From Neptunicella plasticusilytica (GTDB lineage Bacteria; Pseudomonadota; Gammaproteobacteria; Enterobacterales; Alteromonadaceae), in assembly GCF_047922965.1 (NCBI RefSeq), contig NZ_CP150481.1, forward strand, positions 2,852,001-2,916,000: 64,000 bases of DNA, written 5' to 3'. The position numbers and the translations under genes are program-made. Of this stretch, positions 1 through 9,225 are shown in pieces (position 1 is the first letter of the stretch; each line of letters starts with the position of its first letter). The notes below the pieces were generated by a model, which was not told where the DNA came from, searched no databases, and worked only from the letters and a program-made list of their open reading frames with translations.

Positions 1-900
1 ATCGCCAATATATTGGGCGGAACCTTCGGCACACCATTTCAGGTTCACAGCCTTCAAGACGCGGTGAGGTATGACTATATCAAGTTTAGCCAGTGCACGC
101 TAAAGCATGCACAAACTTTAGACGATGCCCTTAAATACGAAACTATTCTCGATGCCTATCCATACGAAGCGGAATATATTTATCATCACTTCGAGCGGAT
201 GGGAATTCGCGAACTCAAACCTGATGAAAAGCAAACACTGTTGTTCGCCATGCGCGAACGGCGTAAAACCAATATCGACGGGAATGGCCGACCCACTACG
301 GGCCTATTTGCTGACAAGGAAGCTGTCCGCAAAGCGATTGCCAGCGCAGGCTCAGGTCGCACTCCGGGACATATTGCCTTTATCGAATTCCTCGAATTCG
401 GCGTCAGTATGCTCAATAGTCGCCACCAGTCTACCGAACTTGGCGCACCAAAAAATGTTGACGGCAAACCAGGCGCCTGGGGCATGTCAGATGACAAATA
501 CAATCAGTTGTCGCGCGGCATGCTCTTCATCTATTTCCGCCATCCATCCAAAGCCTGGAATCAGGTTGAAAAAGAAATCTTTCCGAATGGGTATGTACAA
601 GCCGCGACTTGCGCACCGTCCAGACTGACCGAAGCTGCCGACTTCCTGTACCAGAAAATCGGTTCGCTGATAGATGAAGCGGCAAAAGAGCAAACTCTGG
701 ATACCGCATTTTGTATTGAGCCACGCTCCCGTTTGCGAGGCCGTCGCCCACCTATGATGACATGGCAACAGGAAGCAAAAGCCTGCATGGGCCATGACGC
801 CTGGCGACTGGCGATGATTGCTTGTGCAACGGGTCAACAGGTTGGAGCGGATCCCGATATCAACCAGGCACTACTTTACAAATATCCGGTTCGTCGTTAG
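1..900 (+). CDS. Hypothetical protein, 5' end outside window
   Basis: The reading frame is open from the first base of the window, so the gene almost certainly starts upstream; the TTG at 13 is only the first possible start inside the window. About 299 residues are visible and they end at a TAG. I do not recognise the family. The protein looks soluble, with no signal peptide or membrane segment in the visible part. It is rich in aromatic and charged residues, with several Trp and Cys in the C-terminal third. It converges on guaA with a 154-base gap. No function is assigned. Confidence 0.7.
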   Translation: MANILGGTFGTPFQVHSLQDAVRYDYIKFSQCTLKHAQTLDDALKYETILDAYPYEAEYIYHHFERMGIRELKPDEKQTLLFAMRERRKTNIDGNGRPTTGLFADKEAVRKAIASAGSGRTPGHIAFIEFLEFGVSMLNSRHQSTELGAPKNVDGKPGAWGMSDDKYNQLSRGMLFIYFRHPSKAWNQVEKEIFPNGYVQAATCAPSRLTEAADFLYQKIGSLIDEAAKEQTLDTAFCIEPRSRLRGRRPPMMTWQQEAKACMGHDAWRLAMIACATGQQVGADPDINQALLYKYPVRR

Positions 901-1054
901 CTATGGCATCACCTTTGTCGCCAAAATGAAAACTCTCTGCAGGCAAACAACGCTTTAACACTGACAGCAATGTCTGGAATAAAATCTATCGACAAGGTAG
1001 GTGATCATAGTCAGTTCACCTACCCCTTTGAAAATCAGTTCAACCTGATAAAAC

Positions 1055-2632
1055 TTATTCCCACTCGATAGTTGCGGGCGGCTTACCGGAAATGTCGTAA
1101 ACAACCCGGGAAATACCATCTATTTCATTGATAATACGATTCGATACCTTGCCCAAGAATTCATAAGGCAAATGTGCCCAGATAGCAGTCATAAAATCAA
1201 TGGTTTCCACCGCCCGCAAACTGACCACCCAGTCATATTTGCGCGCATCGCCCATCACACCGACTGAGCGCACGGGCAGGAACACGGTAAAAGCCTGACT
1301 CACTTTATGATACAAGTCTGCCGCATGCAGTTCATCGATGAAAATCGCATCGGCACGGCGTAACAGGTCGCAATATTCTTTTTTCACTTCGCCCAATACC
1401 CGTACTCCAAGACCCGGTCCCGGGAACGGATGGCGATATAACATATCGTAAGGCAGTCCCAGTTCCAGACCTATTTTGCGCACTTCGTCTTTAAACAGTT
1501 CTCGCAGCGGTTCCACCAGCCCCATCATCATTTCTGCTGGCAAGCCTCCTACATTGTGGTGGGACTTGATAACATGCGCTTTGCCGGTCGCTGAACCGGC
1601 AGATTCAATCACGTCGGGATAAATGGTGCCCTGTGCCAGCCATTTGGCGTTGGCCAGTTTTTTTGATTCTTGATCGAAGACTTCAACAAATACCCGACCA
1701 ATAATCTTGCGTTTGGCTTCCGGGTCGTTTTCACCGGCCAGCGCAGATAAAAAGCGCTCTTCAGCATCGACTTTAATGATGTTCAGGCCGAAATGATCGC
1801 CAAACATATCCATGACCTGCTGACCTTCATTCAGGCGCAACAAGCCGTTATCGACAAACACGCAGGTTAAATTTTTACCTATAGCCCGGTGCAACAGCAT
1901 GGCGACAACAGATGAGTCTACACCACCAGACAGGCCCAGAATCACTTCGTCGTCGCCCACTTTCTTTTTAATCTGTTCTACCGCATCTTCGATGATCGAC
2001 GCCGGTGTCCACAGTTTTTCACAACCACAGATATCCATCACAAAATGGGACAACATGCGCATCCCCTGACGGGTATGGGTGACCTCCGGATGGAACTGGA
2101 TGCCATAAAAGCGTTTATCCAGATTAACCATCGCAGTATGCGGACAACTGCTGGTTCGCGCGATAGTGGTAAAACCTTCAGGGATCTCTATCACCTTGTC
2201 ACCATGACTCATCCACACATCCAGCAAGGCATTACCATTTTCACCGATATGATCTTCAATATTTTCAAATAACGCGACAGGATCAGTGACTTCCACTTTG
2301 GCATAGCCGAACTCTCGTATATCCGAGCCTTGCACTTTACCGCCAAGTTGTTCTGCCATGGTTTGCATGCCGTAACAAATACCCAAAACAGGCACGCCAG
2401 CGTTAAACACATACTGGGGTGCGCGTGGTGAATTATTCTCGACAACCGATTCCGGACCACCAGAGAGCACAATACCGTCAGGGTTAAATTCACGAATCTG
2501 TTGTTCGGTCACATCCCACGCCCATAACTCGCAATAAACCCCAATTTCCCGAATGCGGCGCGCAATCAGCTGGGTATATTGAGATCCAAAATCAAGAATA
2601 AGTATGCGTTGAGCATGAATATTTGTGGTCAT
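1055..2632 (-). CDS. guaA: GMP synthase (glutamine-hydrolysing)
   Basis: Converts XMP to GMP using ATP and glutamine, the last step of de novo guanine nucleotide synthesis, in the cytoplasm. The 525 residues match the usual length. The N-terminal class I glutamine amidotransferase has its nucleophile in GICYGMQ (Cys86) and the His181/Glu183 pair in HPE. The ATP-pyrophosphatase P-loop SGGVDS is at 235-240. The C-terminal dimerisation domain ends in the conserved IEWE. It lies downstream of guaB on the same strand after a 69-base gap that holds a hairpin terminator, so it may also have its own promoter or be attenuated. Confidence 0.98.
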   Translation of the reverse strand: MTTNIHAQRILILDFGSQYTQLIARRIREIGVYCELWAWDVTEQQIREFNPDGIVLSGGPESVVENNSPRAPQYVFNAGVPVLGICYGMQTMAEQLGGKVQGSDIREFGYAKVEVTDPVALFENIEDHIGENGNALLDVWMSHGDKVIEIPEGFTTIARTSSCPHTAMVNLDKRFYGIQFHPEVTHTRQGMRMLSHFVMDICGCEKLWTPASIIEDAVEQIKKKVGDDEVILGLSGGVDSSVVAMLLHRAIGKNLTCVFVDNGLLRLNEGQQVMDMFGDHFGLNIIKVDAEERFLSALAGENDPEAKRKIIGRVFVEVFDQESKKLANAKWLAQGTIYPDVIESAGSATGKAHVIKSHHNVGGLPAEMMMGLVEPLRELFKDEVRKIGLELGLPYDMLYRHPFPGPGLGVRVLGEVKKEYCDLLRRADAIFIDELHAADLYHKVSQAFTVFLPVRSVGVMGDARKYDWVVSLRAVETIDFMTAIWAHLPYEFLGKVSNRIINEIDGISRVVYDISGKPPATIEWE

Positions 2633-2650
2633 GTCAGTATCCAGATGAAC

Positions 2651-2682
2651 TTAAAAATAAAAGGCTGGCATCGCGCCAGCCT
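2651..2682 (-). terminator. Intrinsic terminator or attenuator between guaB and guaA
   Basis: On the minus strand an 8-bp perfect stem (AGGCTGGC / GCCAGCCT, 5-nt loop) is followed by the T-rich run TTTATTTTT. It sits just after the guaB stop and before the guaA start. It would reduce or separate guaA transcription from that of guaB. Confidence 0.7.
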
Positions 2683-2701
2683 CGTTTACAATAACCTGGT
2701 A

Positions 2702-4171
2702 TTATCCCAGTCGGTAATTTGGTGCTTCTTTGGTAATAGTCACATCATGCACATGAGACTCGCCCATACCCGCTGCTGTCACTTTAACAAACACAGGTTT
2801 GGTATTCATTTCTTCAATAGTGGCACAACCGGTTAAGCCCATGGCTGAACGGATACCACCGACTTGCTGGTGAATAATATTGGCGATAGGGCCTTTGTAG
2901 GCGACGCGTCCTTCAATTCCTTCAGGCACCAGTTTTTCTGCATCATTGCTATCCTGGAAATAACGATCCGACGAGCCATGACTCTGATTCATCGCGCCCA
3001 GCGAGCCCATACCACGATAAGATTTATAGTAACGACCCTGATAGAGCTCCACCTCGCCTGGCGCTTCTTCGGTACCGGCCAGCATACTGCCTACCATCAC
3101 GCAGCTGGCTCCCGCAGCCAGTGCTTTGGAAATATCACCGGAAAAACGGATGCCGCCATCGGCGATCACCGGAATATCACGATCTTTTAGCGCTTCTACC
3201 GCATCGGAAATCGCGGTAATTTGCGGGACACCACAGCCGGTTACAATACGGGTAGTACAGATTGATCCAGGACCGATCCCCACTTTAACCGCATCTACAC
3301 CGGCATCGGCCAGGGCCAAAGCTCCTTCACCGGTGGCCACGTTACCGGCAATTAACTGGATATCCGGGAAGTTTTTACGTACCCATTTCACCCTGTCAAT
3401 CACGCCTTGAGAGTGCCCGTGAGAAGTATCAACCAGTAATACATCAACACCGGCTTCCACTAACAGCTTGATGCGTTCATCAGTGCCCGCACCCACGCCT
3501 ACTGCGGCGCCCACCCGCAAACGTCCCAACGCATCTTTACAGGCGTTAGGTTTGCTTTCGGCTTTTTTGAAATCTTTAACCGTGATTAGGCCTTTAAGCT
3601 TGAACTCATCGTCAACCACCAGAATCTTCTCGATGCGGTTTTCATGCATCAATTCCATCACCTGATCCGAAGGCGCACCTTCTTTGACCGTCACCAGATC
3701 CTTTTTATCTGTCATCACGGTGGTAACGGGTAAATCCTGCTTGCTCTCAAAGCGCAGATCCCGGCCGGTAACAATACCTACCAGGTCGTTATCTTTATTC
3801 ACCACCGGGAAACCGGAATAACCAAGACGCTGACTTAAGGCGTTTACTTCACCAATAGTCGCTTCCGGATAAACCGTTACCGGGTCGGATACCACTCCGG
3901 TTTCGTATTTTTTTACCTGACGAACATGATCGGCCTGTTGTTGGGCTGTCATATTCTTGTGGATAAAGCCCATCCCGCCTTCCTGAGCTAAAGCAATCGC
4001 CAAACGAGCCTCTGTTACTGTATCCATTGCGGCGGACACCATGGGCAGATTCAATTCAACTTTGCGGGTAAGACGAGTTTTTAAATTGGCGGTATGGGGC
4101 AATATCGTTGAGTGACCGGGCACTAACAATACATCATCAAAAGTAAGGGCTTCTTTAGCGATCCGTAACAT
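2702..4171 (-). CDS. guaB: Inosine-5'-monophosphate dehydrogenase
   Basis: Oxidises IMP to XMP with NAD+, the first committed step to GMP. The 489-residue TIM barrel carries an inserted pair of CBS domains (about 95-205). The catalytic loop GPGSICTTRIV places the nucleophile at Cys305, exactly as in bacterial IMPDH. The flap residues and the C-terminal phosphate-binding motifs are present. It is divergent from xseA, as in many gammaproteobacteria, with guaA next downstream. No PurR-like palindrome was evident in the 142-base divergent region. Confidence 0.98.
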   Translation of the reverse strand: MLRIAKEALTFDDVLLVPGHSTILPHTANLKTRLTRKVELNLPMVSAAMDTVTEARLAIALAQEGGMGFIHKNMTAQQQADHVRQVKKYETGVVSDPVTVYPEATIGEVNALSQRLGYSGFPVVNKDNDLVGIVTGRDLRFESKQDLPVTTVMTDKKDLVTVKEGAPSDQVMELMHENRIEKILVVDDEFKLKGLITVKDFKKAESKPNACKDALGRLRVGAAVGVGAGTDERIKLLVEAGVDVLLVDTSHGHSQGVIDRVKWVRKNFPDIQLIAGNVATGEGALALADAGVDAVKVGIGPGSICTTRIVTGCGVPQITAISDAVEALKDRDIPVIADGGIRFSGDISKALAAGASCVMVGSMLAGTEEAPGEVELYQGRYYKSYRGMGSLGAMNQSHGSSDRYFQDSNDAEKLVPEGIEGRVAYKGPIANIIHQQVGGIRSAMGLTGCATIEEMNTKPVFVKVTAAGMGESHVHDVTITKEAPNYRLG

Positions 4172-4313
4172 GCAACGACACCTCTGTATGGGGAATTTGT
4201 TGCGGCGGGATTGTAGCGGGTTTAGCTATTCAGGTAAACTTAAAATCATCGTAATCGGATGATTATTCATATTTCTGATCAATAACTGGACACTTAGGCG
4301 GACAATCGACTCA

Positions 4314-5639
4314 ATGGCTTCCTCTCAGCAAAATATTTTTACCATCAGCAAGCTCAATCGACTGGCCCGCACTATTCTGGAAAGTGAAATCGGTACCATC
4401 TGGGTATCGGCTGAAATTTCCAATTTTGTCAAAGCCAGTTCCGGCCACTGGTACTTCACCTTAAAAGACAATAAGGCACAAATTCGCGCCGCCATGTTCA
4501 AGGGTAACAACCGCTTTATTAAAACACTCCCCAAGGAAGGCGAACAGGTACTGGTACGCGCCAATATCAGCCTGTATGAGCCACGCGGTGATTATCAATT
4601 AATTATCGAGCAAATGGAGCTAGGAGGAGAAGGCCAATTAAAGCAGCAATTTGAACAATTAAAAAATCAGTTGGCTGCCGAGGGCCTGTTTGCCCAGCAA
4701 TATAAGCAGCCACTACCCGAAGTAATAAAACGGGTTGGCGTGATTACCTCGTCTTCAGGCGCCGCGCTGCACGATATTCTGACCGTATTAAAACGCCGTA
4801 GTCCAATGACCGAGGTGATAGTTTATCCCAGTCAGGTACAGGGCGAAGCCGCCACCCAACAAATTATTCAGGCAATTGAAACTGCCAACCAGCGCCAGGA
4901 AGTGGATGTTTTGCTCGTAGGTCGCGGTGGTGGTTCACTGGAAGATTTATGGTGCTTTAATCAAGAATCCCTGGCACGGGCAATTTTTGCTTCACGTTTA
5001 CCGGTGATCAGTGCTGTTGGTCACGAAGTTGATGTCACTATTGCCGATTTTGTTGCTGATTTAAGAGCAGCCACTCCTTCGGCCGCCGCTGAATTAGTTA
5101 GCCAGGACCAACAACACCTGCAGCAACAAATCGATCAAAAGTTGACTCGTCTGTTCCAGAATTTACAGCAACAAATGCGAGGCAAGCAGCATCAACTGTC
5201 AATATTGAATCATAATCTGCAACGCTTTCATCCCAGTAACCGGTTAAAACAACAGGCCCAGCAAGTCGATCATTTGCAACTGAGTCTGGTTAATTTGATG
5301 GATAAAATACTGCATCGTAAATCGGTAAACTGTCAGCAACGTATTAACCAGTTAAGCCAATGCTCGCCAGTACATAATATTGTCTTGGCACAACGCCAGT
5401 TGACAAGTGTCAGGCATCAGCTGGACAGCAATATGCGCCTGTTATTTCAACATAAAAAGCAGGCATTGGCCGAATCCAGTCATTTGCTTAATACACTAAG
5501 CCCATTAACCACCTTAGCACGCGGATACAGTATCAGTTTAAGCGACAATAAAGTGGTTAAAAGCCACAATGAGCTCAATAGCGGAGATAAACTGACAACT
5601 AGATTTGTCGATGGTGAAGTGACTAGTACCGTTGATTAA
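4314..5639 (+). CDS. xseA: Exodeoxyribonuclease VII large subunit
   Basis: Large subunit of the single-strand-specific exonuclease VII, which digests ssDNA in both directions with XseB. The 441 residues show an N-terminal OB-fold (about 1-110) followed by the XseA catalytic core. The core includes the GRGGGSLEDLWCFN and VGHEVDVTIADFVAD motifs and a long glutamine-rich coiled coil (about 265-400). The conserved LxRGYS motif lies near the C-terminus. The gene is monocistronic; xseB is not nearby. It is divergent from guaB, the common arrangement. Confidence 0.97.
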   Translation: MASSQQNIFTISKLNRLARTILESEIGTIWVSAEISNFVKASSGHWYFTLKDNKAQIRAAMFKGNNRFIKTLPKEGEQVLVRANISLYEPRGDYQLIIEQMELGGEGQLKQQFEQLKNQLAAEGLFAQQYKQPLPEVIKRVGVITSSSGAALHDILTVLKRRSPMTEVIVYPSQVQGEAATQQIIQAIETANQRQEVDVLLVGRGGGSLEDLWCFNQESLARAIFASRLPVISAVGHEVDVTIADFVADLRAATPSAAAELVSQDQQHLQQQIDQKLTRLFQNLQQQMRGKQHQLSILNHNLQRFHPSNRLKQQAQQVDHLQLSLVNLMDKILHRKSVNCQQRINQLSQCSPVHNIVLAQRQLTSVRHQLDSNMRLLFQHKKQALAESSHLLNTLSPLTTLARGYSISLSDNKVVKSHNELNSGDKLTTRFVDGEVTSTVD

Positions 5640-5875
5640 TATTTTTTAGTTTGTTAGCCGATGTCGGTCGATCAATCTGGATGCCCCTGGCAGCCAGTTT
5701 TATACCCAGTCGCCATTATTATCTTCACCTGTTTGTCATGCCGACGTCATTCGCTTAATATCTAATCTATAGGCTGAAAAATCAGCAGCACAAACTAAGA
5801 AATTTAGCGGAACCCGGCAAGCCATTTCTTGCTATTTTGCGCAGTTTTCAAATCATCCTGGATAAGTAGCGATTG

Positions 5876-7948
5876 ATGAATATACGTAATGCCGGAATTA
5901 TATTAGCCCTATTTGCCAGTTTGACGGTGGGTGTAACACAGGCTCAACAATCCCCTGTTCCTCAAGCCGTTAACAAATCAGTTGCTGGCAAAACCATGCC
6001 ATCCGGGGTTGATTTAACCGCCATTGATCCTGATACCCGCCCACAGGATGACTTTTACCAGTTTGCCAACGGAACATGGCTCAACAAGACAAACGTTCCC
6101 GCCACCAGTTCCGGCTATACCATCTACAATGAAGTTTACGATCAGGCGGAAAAGACCCTGCGCAATATTATCGAGGTGGCGGCAAAATCAGCCAGCCAAC
6201 CCGGCTCTGAAGCACAAAAGGTGGGTGATTTATTTACCTCATGGATGAATAAAAGCGCGATTGAAGAAAAAGGCTTAACCCCGTTAACGCAAGAGATCAG
6301 TCGTATCAACAAAATCACCAACCGCGCCGAACTTGTCGCCCTATGGGCGGATTTTATTCGTAAGCGTATAGACGCACCAATCGGATTCTATATTCACCTG
6401 AATTTGAAAAAAGCCACAGAGTACGCAGTTTACTTTAGCCAGGACGGCCTGACCCTGCCTGATCGCGAATACTATTTGAACCAGAACAACCCGAATTTTG
6501 TTGCAGTGCGTCAAGCCCTACCCGAATTTATCCGCACCATGATTGCTTTTGTCGATCCGTCCATCAGTATTGAACGTGCTACCGCGGTGTATCAGTTAGA
6601 ATATCTGATGGCGATACACCATTGGACAAGGGTCGAAAATCGCAATAATGAAAAAACCTACAACTTGTATAACGTCGATCAGCTTAACCAGTTAGGTAGC
6701 AATATAGACTGGATGCTGCTTATTCAGGAATTGGGCTTAACTAAAGTCGACCAGGTGATTATTTCCCAGCCCAGTTATTTTCAGGCGATTGACACCCTGA
6801 TTGGCAACGTTGATATAACTATCTGGAAAGACTACCTGACTTACAATCTTATTCGCAGCTATGCCAACCACCTTCCCCAGGCCATTGACGACGCCAACTT
6901 CAACTTTATGAGCACAAGGTTATCCGGACAGACCCAACAGCAACCTCGCTGGAAACGCGGTATCGCGATAGTCAACTCGGCACTGGGTGAAGTGGTTGGC
7001 AAGCTCTATGTGGAGCAACGTTTTCCGGCAGCCGCCAAACAAAAAATGACTCAGCTGGTGAATAATATAGTGGCGGTATTCTACACCAGTATCGATCAGC
7101 TCGAGTGGATGAGTGATGAAACCAAAGTGGCGGCCAAACTCAAATTGGCAAAGTTAAACAGTAAAATTGGCTATCCCGATCATTGGCGTGATTACTCAGA
7201 TCTGACCATAGTAAAAGGTGACCATCTGGGTAATATCAAACGTAGTCGCGAATTTGATTACAACCGGGATATCAACAAGTTAGGTAACCCTATCGATCGG
7301 AATGAATGGTTTATGACCCCCCAAACCGTCAACGCCTATTATGATCCCGCCCAGAATGAAATCGTGTTTCCGGCTGCGCGCTTGCAACCACCCCTATTCC
7401 AGCCCAACGCTGACGACGCGGTTAACTATGGTGCTATAGGCTCAGTGATCGGCCATGAAATCAGTCACGCCTTTGATGACGCGGGTAGCCAGTACGATGG
7501 TAACGGTAATTTGCGCAACTGGTGGACAGCGGAAGACAGAGAAGCATTCGAGCAACGCGCGGCAAAACTGGTCGAACAATACAATCAATATTCGCCTATT
7601 GAAGGCATGCACATTAACGGCGAACTGACGCTGGGCGAGAATATTGGTGATTTATCCGGCGTCACCATCGCCTATCAGGCCTATTTGCGCAGCCTGAACA
7701 ATCAGTTGCCACCCGTTATTGACGGGTTTACTGGCCCACAGCGATTTTTTCTGGGCTATGCGATGTCTCGCCGGGGTAAATACAAGAGAGAATCTGCCAT
7801 TAGCCAGCTAACATCGGATCCTCATTCCCCGCTGAAATATCGGGTTAACGGTATATACAGCAATATTCCGGAATTTTATTTAACCTTCGGCGTAAAACAA
7901 GGTGACGGTATGTGGATAGCGCCAGAAAACCGAGTCAAAATCTGGTAA
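5876..7948 (+). CDS. Exported M13 family zinc metallopeptidase
   Basis: A neprilysin/PepO-like endopeptidase of about 690 residues. An N-terminal signal peptide ends near AQA, so it should act in the periplasm. The zinc site is complete: HEISH (about residue 527), the downstream ENIGDLSG motif supplying the third ligand, and the upstream NAYYDP substrate-binding motif. I prefer the ATG at 5876 over the overlapping TTG at 5873. It is flanked by 233 bases of apparently empty sequence upstream and by an acetyltransferase gene downstream. A role in peptide degradation or nutrition is inferred from the family. Confidence 0.93.
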   Translation: MNIRNAGIILALFASLTVGVTQAQQSPVPQAVNKSVAGKTMPSGVDLTAIDPDTRPQDDFYQFANGTWLNKTNVPATSSGYTIYNEVYDQAEKTLRNIIEVAAKSASQPGSEAQKVGDLFTSWMNKSAIEEKGLTPLTQEISRINKITNRAELVALWADFIRKRIDAPIGFYIHLNLKKATEYAVYFSQDGLTLPDREYYLNQNNPNFVAVRQALPEFIRTMIAFVDPSISIERATAVYQLEYLMAIHHWTRVENRNNEKTYNLYNVDQLNQLGSNIDWMLLIQELGLTKVDQVIISQPSYFQAIDTLIGNVDITIWKDYLTYNLIRSYANHLPQAIDDANFNFMSTRLSGQTQQQPRWKRGIAIVNSALGEVVGKLYVEQRFPAAAKQKMTQLVNNIVAVFYTSIDQLEWMSDETKVAAKLKLAKLNSKIGYPDHWRDYSDLTIVKGDHLGNIKRSREFDYNRDINKLGNPIDRNEWFMTPQTVNAYYDPAQNEIVFPAARLQPPLFQPNADDAVNYGAIGSVIGHEISHAFDDAGSQYDGNGNLRNWWTAEDREAFEQRAAKLVEQYNQYSPIEGMHINGELTLGENIGDLSGVTIAYQAYLRSLNNQLPPVIDGFTGPQRFFLGYAMSRRGKYKRESAISQLTSDPHSPLKYRVNGIYSNIPEFYLTFGVKQGDGMWIAPENRVKIW

Positions 7949-8033
7949 CAGAAAAATTTCTATATATTTCAATAGACCCCCAATATAATCCGCTCGCGGC
8001 TGCACATGTCAATCATCAAATAGCGAGAACATT

Positions 8034-8480
8034 ATGATAATAGAAAATGTGCTTCCCGAAGATTATGCAGAACTGCTTAATGTTTGGGAAAACTCAGTCC
8101 GGGCAACTCATAACTTTATTAGTGATGCGGATATTACGTTTTTTAAACCCATTATTATCACCCAGGCCTTTCCTGCTGTAACCTTAGCCTGTACTAGGGA
8201 TGAGCGGGAAAATATTCTGGGGTTTGTTGGTATCGATAAACAAAAAGTAGAAATGCTGTTTGTACTCGATCAGGCCAGAGGTACGGGAGTAGGTAAAGCA
8301 TTACTCCAATACGCTTTGACCCTATACAAGGTAAACAGCGTCGACGTTAATGAGCAAAATCCCCAAGCCGTTGGTTTTTATCAACATATGGGATTTAACA
8401 TTGTGTCGCGTTCAGATACCGATGGGATGGGTAAACCTTTTCCAATTCTGCATATGAAGTTGTCATTCCCGGTTCCTTGA
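8034..8480 (+). CDS. GNAT family N-acetyltransferase, YjaB-like
   Basis: A 148-residue single-domain GNAT protein that should transfer acetyl from acetyl-CoA. The N-terminus (ATHNFIS) and C-terminus (VNEQNPQAVGFYQHMGF, then GKPFPILHMKL) follow the layout of E. coli YjaB closely. The acetyl-CoA-binding signature RGTGVGKALL is present. It starts 85 bases after the peptidase gene and is followed by a perfect 13-bp hairpin, so it is probably transcribed alone or as the end of the peptidase transcript. The substrate is unknown. Confidence 0.85.
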   Translation: MIIENVLPEDYAELLNVWENSVRATHNFISDADITFFKPIIITQAFPAVTLACTRDERENILGFVGIDKQKVEMLFVLDQARGTGVGKALLQYALTLYKVNSVDVNEQNPQAVGFYQHMGFNIVSRSDTDGMGKPFPILHMKLSFPVP

Positions 8481-8496
8481 AGCCCTATTGATAGAA

Positions 8497-8529
8497 GAAG
8501 TGTTTAAGGCTAATAACCTTAAACACTTC
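8497..8529 (+). terminator. Strong hairpin after the GNAT gene
   Basis: Perfect 13-bp inverted repeat (GAAGTGTTTAAGG / CCTTAAACACTTC) with a 7-nt loop, 17 bases past the stop codon. The T-run after it is weak, so termination or 3'-end stabilisation is likely but not certain. Confidence 0.5.
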
Positions 8530-8645
8530 CGTATCATTTCTCTTTCCCATTTACCCCAAGGGCGTCAACTTTTGCAGTAGCTTAGCAGTTTAAGACAACC
8601 TATCATCAAGCCTGAATAAATCGACAAGATCTGGGAAGAAAAAAT

Positions 8646-9212
8646 ATGAGCGAGAAAGACAAAATGCTGGCTGGTTTACCTTACGATGCCTGGAATACCG
8701 AATTGTTTAATGACCGGATGCGCGCAAAATCTCTATGCCATCAATTTAATCAGGCTGATCCGGTTAAAACCACTAACAGAATGGCTTTACTTACCGATTT
8801 ATTGCATTGCAAAGGTAGCGTTCATATCGAACCCAATTTCTTTTGTGACTATGGCTATAATATCGAGGTTGGCGAGCAGTTTTATGCCAATCATAACCTG
8901 GTTATCCTGGATGTATGCAAAGTCACTATTGGTGATAACGTGATGTTTGGGCCCAATGTGATGATCTCCACCGCCACCCATCCAATCGACCCGATTGAGC
9001 GCCAAAAAACTGAATACGGCGCACCAATTACACTGGGCAATAACGTCTGGATTGGTGGCAATGTCTCAATCTTGCCGGGCGTAACGATTGGCCATAATTG
9101 CGTGATTGGCGCGGGAAGCGTGGTTAACAAGGATATACCCGACAACAGTGTTGCGGTGGGTAATCCTTGCAAGGTAGTAAAAACAATATCCTCATCCTCG
9201 CCAGCGAGATAG
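8646..9212 (+). CDS. Sugar O-acetyltransferase, Maa/LacA family
   Basis: A 188-residue left-handed beta-helix acyltransferase, the length of maltose and galactoside O-acetyltransferases. The N-terminal Maa domain (MLAGLPYDAW, residues about 7-16) precedes hexapeptide repeats. The catalytic His is in STATHPID, and the C-terminal NNVWIGGNVSILPGVTIG and GAGSVVNKDIPDNSVAVGNPCK blocks are typical. It should acetylate a free sugar with acetyl-CoA in the cytoplasm. It converges on the sugar phosphorylase gene with a 13-base gap spanned by a short inverted repeat at 9198-9220. The true acceptor is unknown. Confidence 0.9.
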   Translation: MSEKDKMLAGLPYDAWNTELFNDRMRAKSLCHQFNQADPVKTTNRMALLTDLLHCKGSVHIEPNFFCDYGYNIEVGEQFYANHNLVILDVCKVTIGDNVMFGPNVMISTATHPIDPIERQKTEYGAPITLGNNVWIGGNVSILPGVTIGHNCVIGAGSVVNKDIPDNSVAVGNPCKVVKTISSSSPAR

Positions 9213-9225
9213 CCTGGCGAATCTG

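Noticed and set aside
4172..4313. PurR-type operator between guaB and xseA
   Set aside because: No palindrome resembling ACGCAAACGTTTGCGT was found.
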